A program made the translations under genes and the position numbers. The notes under the pieces are model-generated. The model searched no databases and had not been told where the DNA came from. It was given only the letters and a program-made list of their open reading frames with translations. A stretch of 6,383 nt of DNA from Treponema sp. (lineage in GTDB: Bacteria > Spirochaetota > Spirochaetia > Treponematales > Breznakiellaceae). The stretch lies in contig WQRT01000165.1 of the NCBI GenBank assembly GCA_009786625.1, forward strand, positions 1 to 6,383, given 5' to 3'. The first letter of the stretch is position 1; every line of letters starts with the position of its first letter. Below are positions 5,861 through 6,383 of this stretch, one piece after another.

Positions 5861-6383
5861 ACCATGTTCTGATAAGCTGCGCGGCATCTTCCGGATGTTC
5901 CTTCGCCATGTTGACGGCGTTTTCCATAAGTTCCATCCTCGAGCGCTCTTCCAACGAAATTGATACTTCCGTTCCGTCTCCGCTTTCCGCTTCCGCCATA
6001 GCGCTTTCCCGCAGCATCTGCTCTCTTCTTGCCCGTTCTTCTTCGGCAAGCCTTCTGCGTCTCTCCATCTCGCGGGAGATCATCCTAAACAGCATAAATC
6101 CAAATAAAAGTAATGTCAAACCTGATATAAAAACAATTACTGTTAACTGTATTTGTTTCTGCCTGAAAAATGCCGCGTCTTCATCTTTGAACTGCTGAGT
6201 GCGATCGACCTGAATGTTATGCACTGTAACGGAGTCGCCTCTTGCCGAATTGTAACCGACAGCGTCGCGAATTAATCCTTCCACTCTGCGGATGTCGTCC
6301 GCGGGAATCGGTGTGTACTCTCTTTCTATTGATCCGTCTGGAAGAACGACAGGGTTTCCCTTAGCGTCAAATTTTAATTTCCA
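5847..6383 (-). CDS. fliF: Flagellar MS-ring protein FliF (C-terminal part; gene runs off the window)
   Basis: The frame is open to the right edge and gives the last 178 residues of FliF, the inner-membrane MS ring on which the flagellum is assembled. Numbered from the edge: the end of the periplasmic region with REYTPIPADDIRRVEGLIRD (21-40) and RGDSVTVHNIQVDR (48-61), both typical of FliF; one transmembrane helix (about 77-99: QIQLTVIVFISGLTLLLFGF); a basic, Arg/Glu-rich cytoplasmic helix (about 104-125); an acidic linker; and the FliG-binding tail ENAVNMAKEHPEDAAQLIRTWL (154-175). The GTG at 6284 is only an internal codon and should not be taken as a start, because conserved FliF sequence continues upstream of it. 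The stop is TAG. The intact tail and the 3-base spacing to fliG indicate a normal FliF-FliG docking pair. Confidence 0.96.
   Translation of the reverse strand, partial: WKLKFDAKGNPVVLPDGSIEREYTPIPADDIRRVEGLIRDAVGYNSARGDSVTVHNIQVDRTQQFKDEDAAFFRQKQIQLTVIVFISGLTLLLFGFMLFRMISREMERRRRLAEEERARREQMLRESAMAEAESGDGTEVSISLEERSRMELMENAVNMAKEHPEDAAQLIRTWLLEE

Noticed and set aside
5578..6198. A 206-codon + strand open frame opposite fliG and fliF
   Set aside because: It is antisense to the conserved fliG start and fliF tail. Its Ser/Ile-rich composition is a shadow of those genes, and no ribosome binding site or domain was recognised.
6249..6258. TTGTAACC-like BirA operator half-site inside fliF
   Set aside because: It is a single half-site within a conserved coding region, with no palindromic partner seen.

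Overview
The window reads as a piece of a spirochaete chromosome, most likely a Treponema-like host-associated species. The clues are the fliF-fliG-fliH-fliI-fliJ order on one strand, the FliG sequence (which resembles spirochaetal FliG2, the motor paralogue), a mixed moderate-GC codon usage, and a long Ala/Ser-rich tail on FliH. The genus is inferred from remembered family features, not from a search.

Left part (1-1287, + strand): the 3' end of a gene whose product looks like the transmembrane component of an energy-coupling-factor (ECF) transporter, probably BioN. It overlaps the start of birA, a full-length two-function biotin protein ligase/biotin repressor. Together they would form a biotin uptake and use module. 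A 44-base gap then separates birA from the convergent flagellar genes.

Right part (1332-6383, - strand, transcribed right to left): the 3' end of fliF (MS ring), then fliG (motor switch), fliH, fliI and fliJ (ATPase complex of the flagellar type III export apparatus). Spacing is tight at fliF/fliG (3 bases) and fliI/fliJ (2 bases) and modest at fliH/fliI (35 bases). The exception is a 152-base gap between fliG and fliH. It holds a G-rich, long-armed inverted repeat with short direct repeats, a possible G-quadruplex on the transcribed strand and a lone consensus DnaA box. This is the least ordinary part of the window.

How the genes work together: FliF anchors FliG through its C-terminal tail, FliG transmits torque to the rotor, and FliH/FliI/FliJ energise and regulate export of axial proteins through the same basal body. 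In spirochaetes the filaments are periplasmic. FliH and FliI both carry C-terminal extensions beyond the usual family core. I see no mobile-element genes, tRNA, rRNA or CRISPR array, and no clearly new gene system; the novelty candidates are the intergenic repeat and the extended export-ATPase subunits.
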